Assembly: GCF_003855155.1 (NCBI RefSeq)
Contig: NZ_CP034073.1
Span: 2,542,001 to 2,606,000 of the forward strand
Reading direction: 5' to 3'
Source of the DNA: Shewanella psychromarinicola
Lineage (GTDB): Bacteria; Pseudomonadota; Gammaproteobacteria; Enterobacterales; Shewanellaceae
Length of the DNA stretch: 64,000 bases
A program made the position numbers and the translations under genes. Numbering within the stretch: position 1 is the first letter of the stretch; every line of letters begins with the position of its first letter. Shown piece by piece: positions 63,660-64,000 of the stretch. The notes under the pieces are model-generated. The model was not told the DNA's origin. It made no database searches and worked only from the letters and a program-made list of their open reading frames with translations.

Positions 63660-64000
63660 TTAAATAGAGGGGGCGGTCAATGAGAGCTCAATGGCACGAT
63701 ATTCATCTGAACGTAAAAAAGCAGTTTTAAAGAAGTTATTGCCTCCCCACAATATGACCGTCATGGAAGTGGCACGTAGTGAAGGGATCGCCTACCAAAC
63801 CCTGTATCATTGGCGCGATAAAGCTAAAAAAGAGGGTCGCCCAGTGCCAGGTAAAAAATTGACCAGTAATGATTGGTCGGCCGAAGCTAAGTTTGCCGTT
63901 CTCATTGAAACAGCGCCAATGTCTGAAGCTGAAGTAAGCCAATATTGCCGAGAAAATGGTTTGTTTCGAGAACAAGTTCAGCAGTGGAAACAAGATTGTT
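63613..64000 (+). mobile_element. IS3-family element, left part, continues beyond window
   Basis: The element appears to begin with TGCCCCCTGTGTCAGG at 63613, exactly where IS50-like homology ends. OrfA follows after about 78 bp. The right end is outside the window. Confidence 0.75.
63691..64000 (+). CDS. IS3-family transposase OrfA, partial at window edge
   Basis: ATG 63691 opens a frame that continues to the window end (103 residues). It begins ARYSSERKKAVLKKLLPPHN and has a helix-turn-helix (MEVARSEGIAYQTLYHWRDKA). A second related segment, MSEAEVSQYCRENGLFREQVQQW, follows as in this IS3 subgroup. OrfA supplies DNA binding and is normally fused to OrfB by frameshifting; OrfB would lie beyond the edge. 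Confidence 0.85.
   Translation, partial: MARYSSERKKAVLKKLLPPHNMTVMEVARSEGIAYQTLYHWRDKAKKEGRPVPGKKLTSNDWSAEAKFAVLIETAPMSEAEVSQYCRENGLFREQVQQWKQDC

Noticed and set aside
1..64000. CRISPR arrays, tRNA or rRNA genes, integron attC arrays
   Set aside because: No regularly spaced repeats, tRNA-like cloverleaf sequence or rRNA segment was noticed by eye. The hairpin repeats seen belong to IS ends.

Overview
The window looks like an accessory, IS-riddled stretch of a marine gammaproteobacterial chromosome, most like Shewanella or a close Alteromonadales relative. The grounds are low-to-moderate GC, an extracellular DMSO-reductase type cluster of the Shewanella dmsEFABG plan (decaheme cytochrome, MtrB-like porin, Tat-lipoprotein molybdoenzyme, Fe-S subunit, TorD-type chaperone), a proteorhodopsin cassette, and multi-domain sensory proteins. 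The genus is an inference; no rRNA or housekeeping marker is present and I saw no tRNA or CRISPR array.

Layout. 1-3685: a PAS-repeat membrane sensor running off the left edge and a chemotaxis receptor. 4458-6207: a decayed IS200/IS605 element. 7243-13433: an efflux operon (ABC-type six-TM protein, periplasmic adaptor, RND permease, AraC-type regulator). 13813-17033: TonB-dependent receptor plus PepSY membrane protein behind Fur-like palindromes. 17252-21953: an IS66 copy followed directly by an IS200/IS605 element with intact tnpA and tnpB. 22383-25115: a P-type cation ATPase. 25864-32982: a complete proteorhodopsin photosystem, proteorhodopsin-crtE-crtI-crtB-crtY-blh-idi, with IS remnants on both sides. 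33519-36555: IS66, Fic, IS4 and integrase debris. 36708-41099: a deoxyribose operon (deoQ divergent from deoKPX) with a DeoR-like operator and a CRP-like site. 41248-45171: more IS and integrase debris, including a second IS66 copy. 45207-48332: a histidine kinase/HPt/response-regulator set whose first gene lost its 5' end to a Tn5/IS50-like element. 50047-53203: GST, an unknown protein, a Crp-like regulator and a TorD-type chaperone. 53252-59310: dmsB-A-F-E. 59851-61632: a P460-like monoheme protein divergent from a CcsA-like membrane protein. 62341-64000: a truncated IS50-like element cut by an IS3 element that leaves the window.

How it fits together. The crt genes convert C15 precursor to beta-carotene, Blh cleaves it to retinal, Idi balances the isoprenoid pool, and proteorhodopsin uses the retinal for light-driven proton pumping. 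An intrinsic terminator directly behind proteorhodopsin would let the opsin be made in excess over the enzymes. The Dms proteins would carry electrons from the periplasm through the outer membrane to a surface-anchored molybdoenzyme. The deo genes would import and phosphorylate deoxyribose.

At least nine IS elements or fragments of the IS200/605, IS66, IS4, IS50-like and IS3 types break the window into cassettes. Many junctions join two truncated genes and lack obvious target duplications, so the region has been rearranged as well as invaded.
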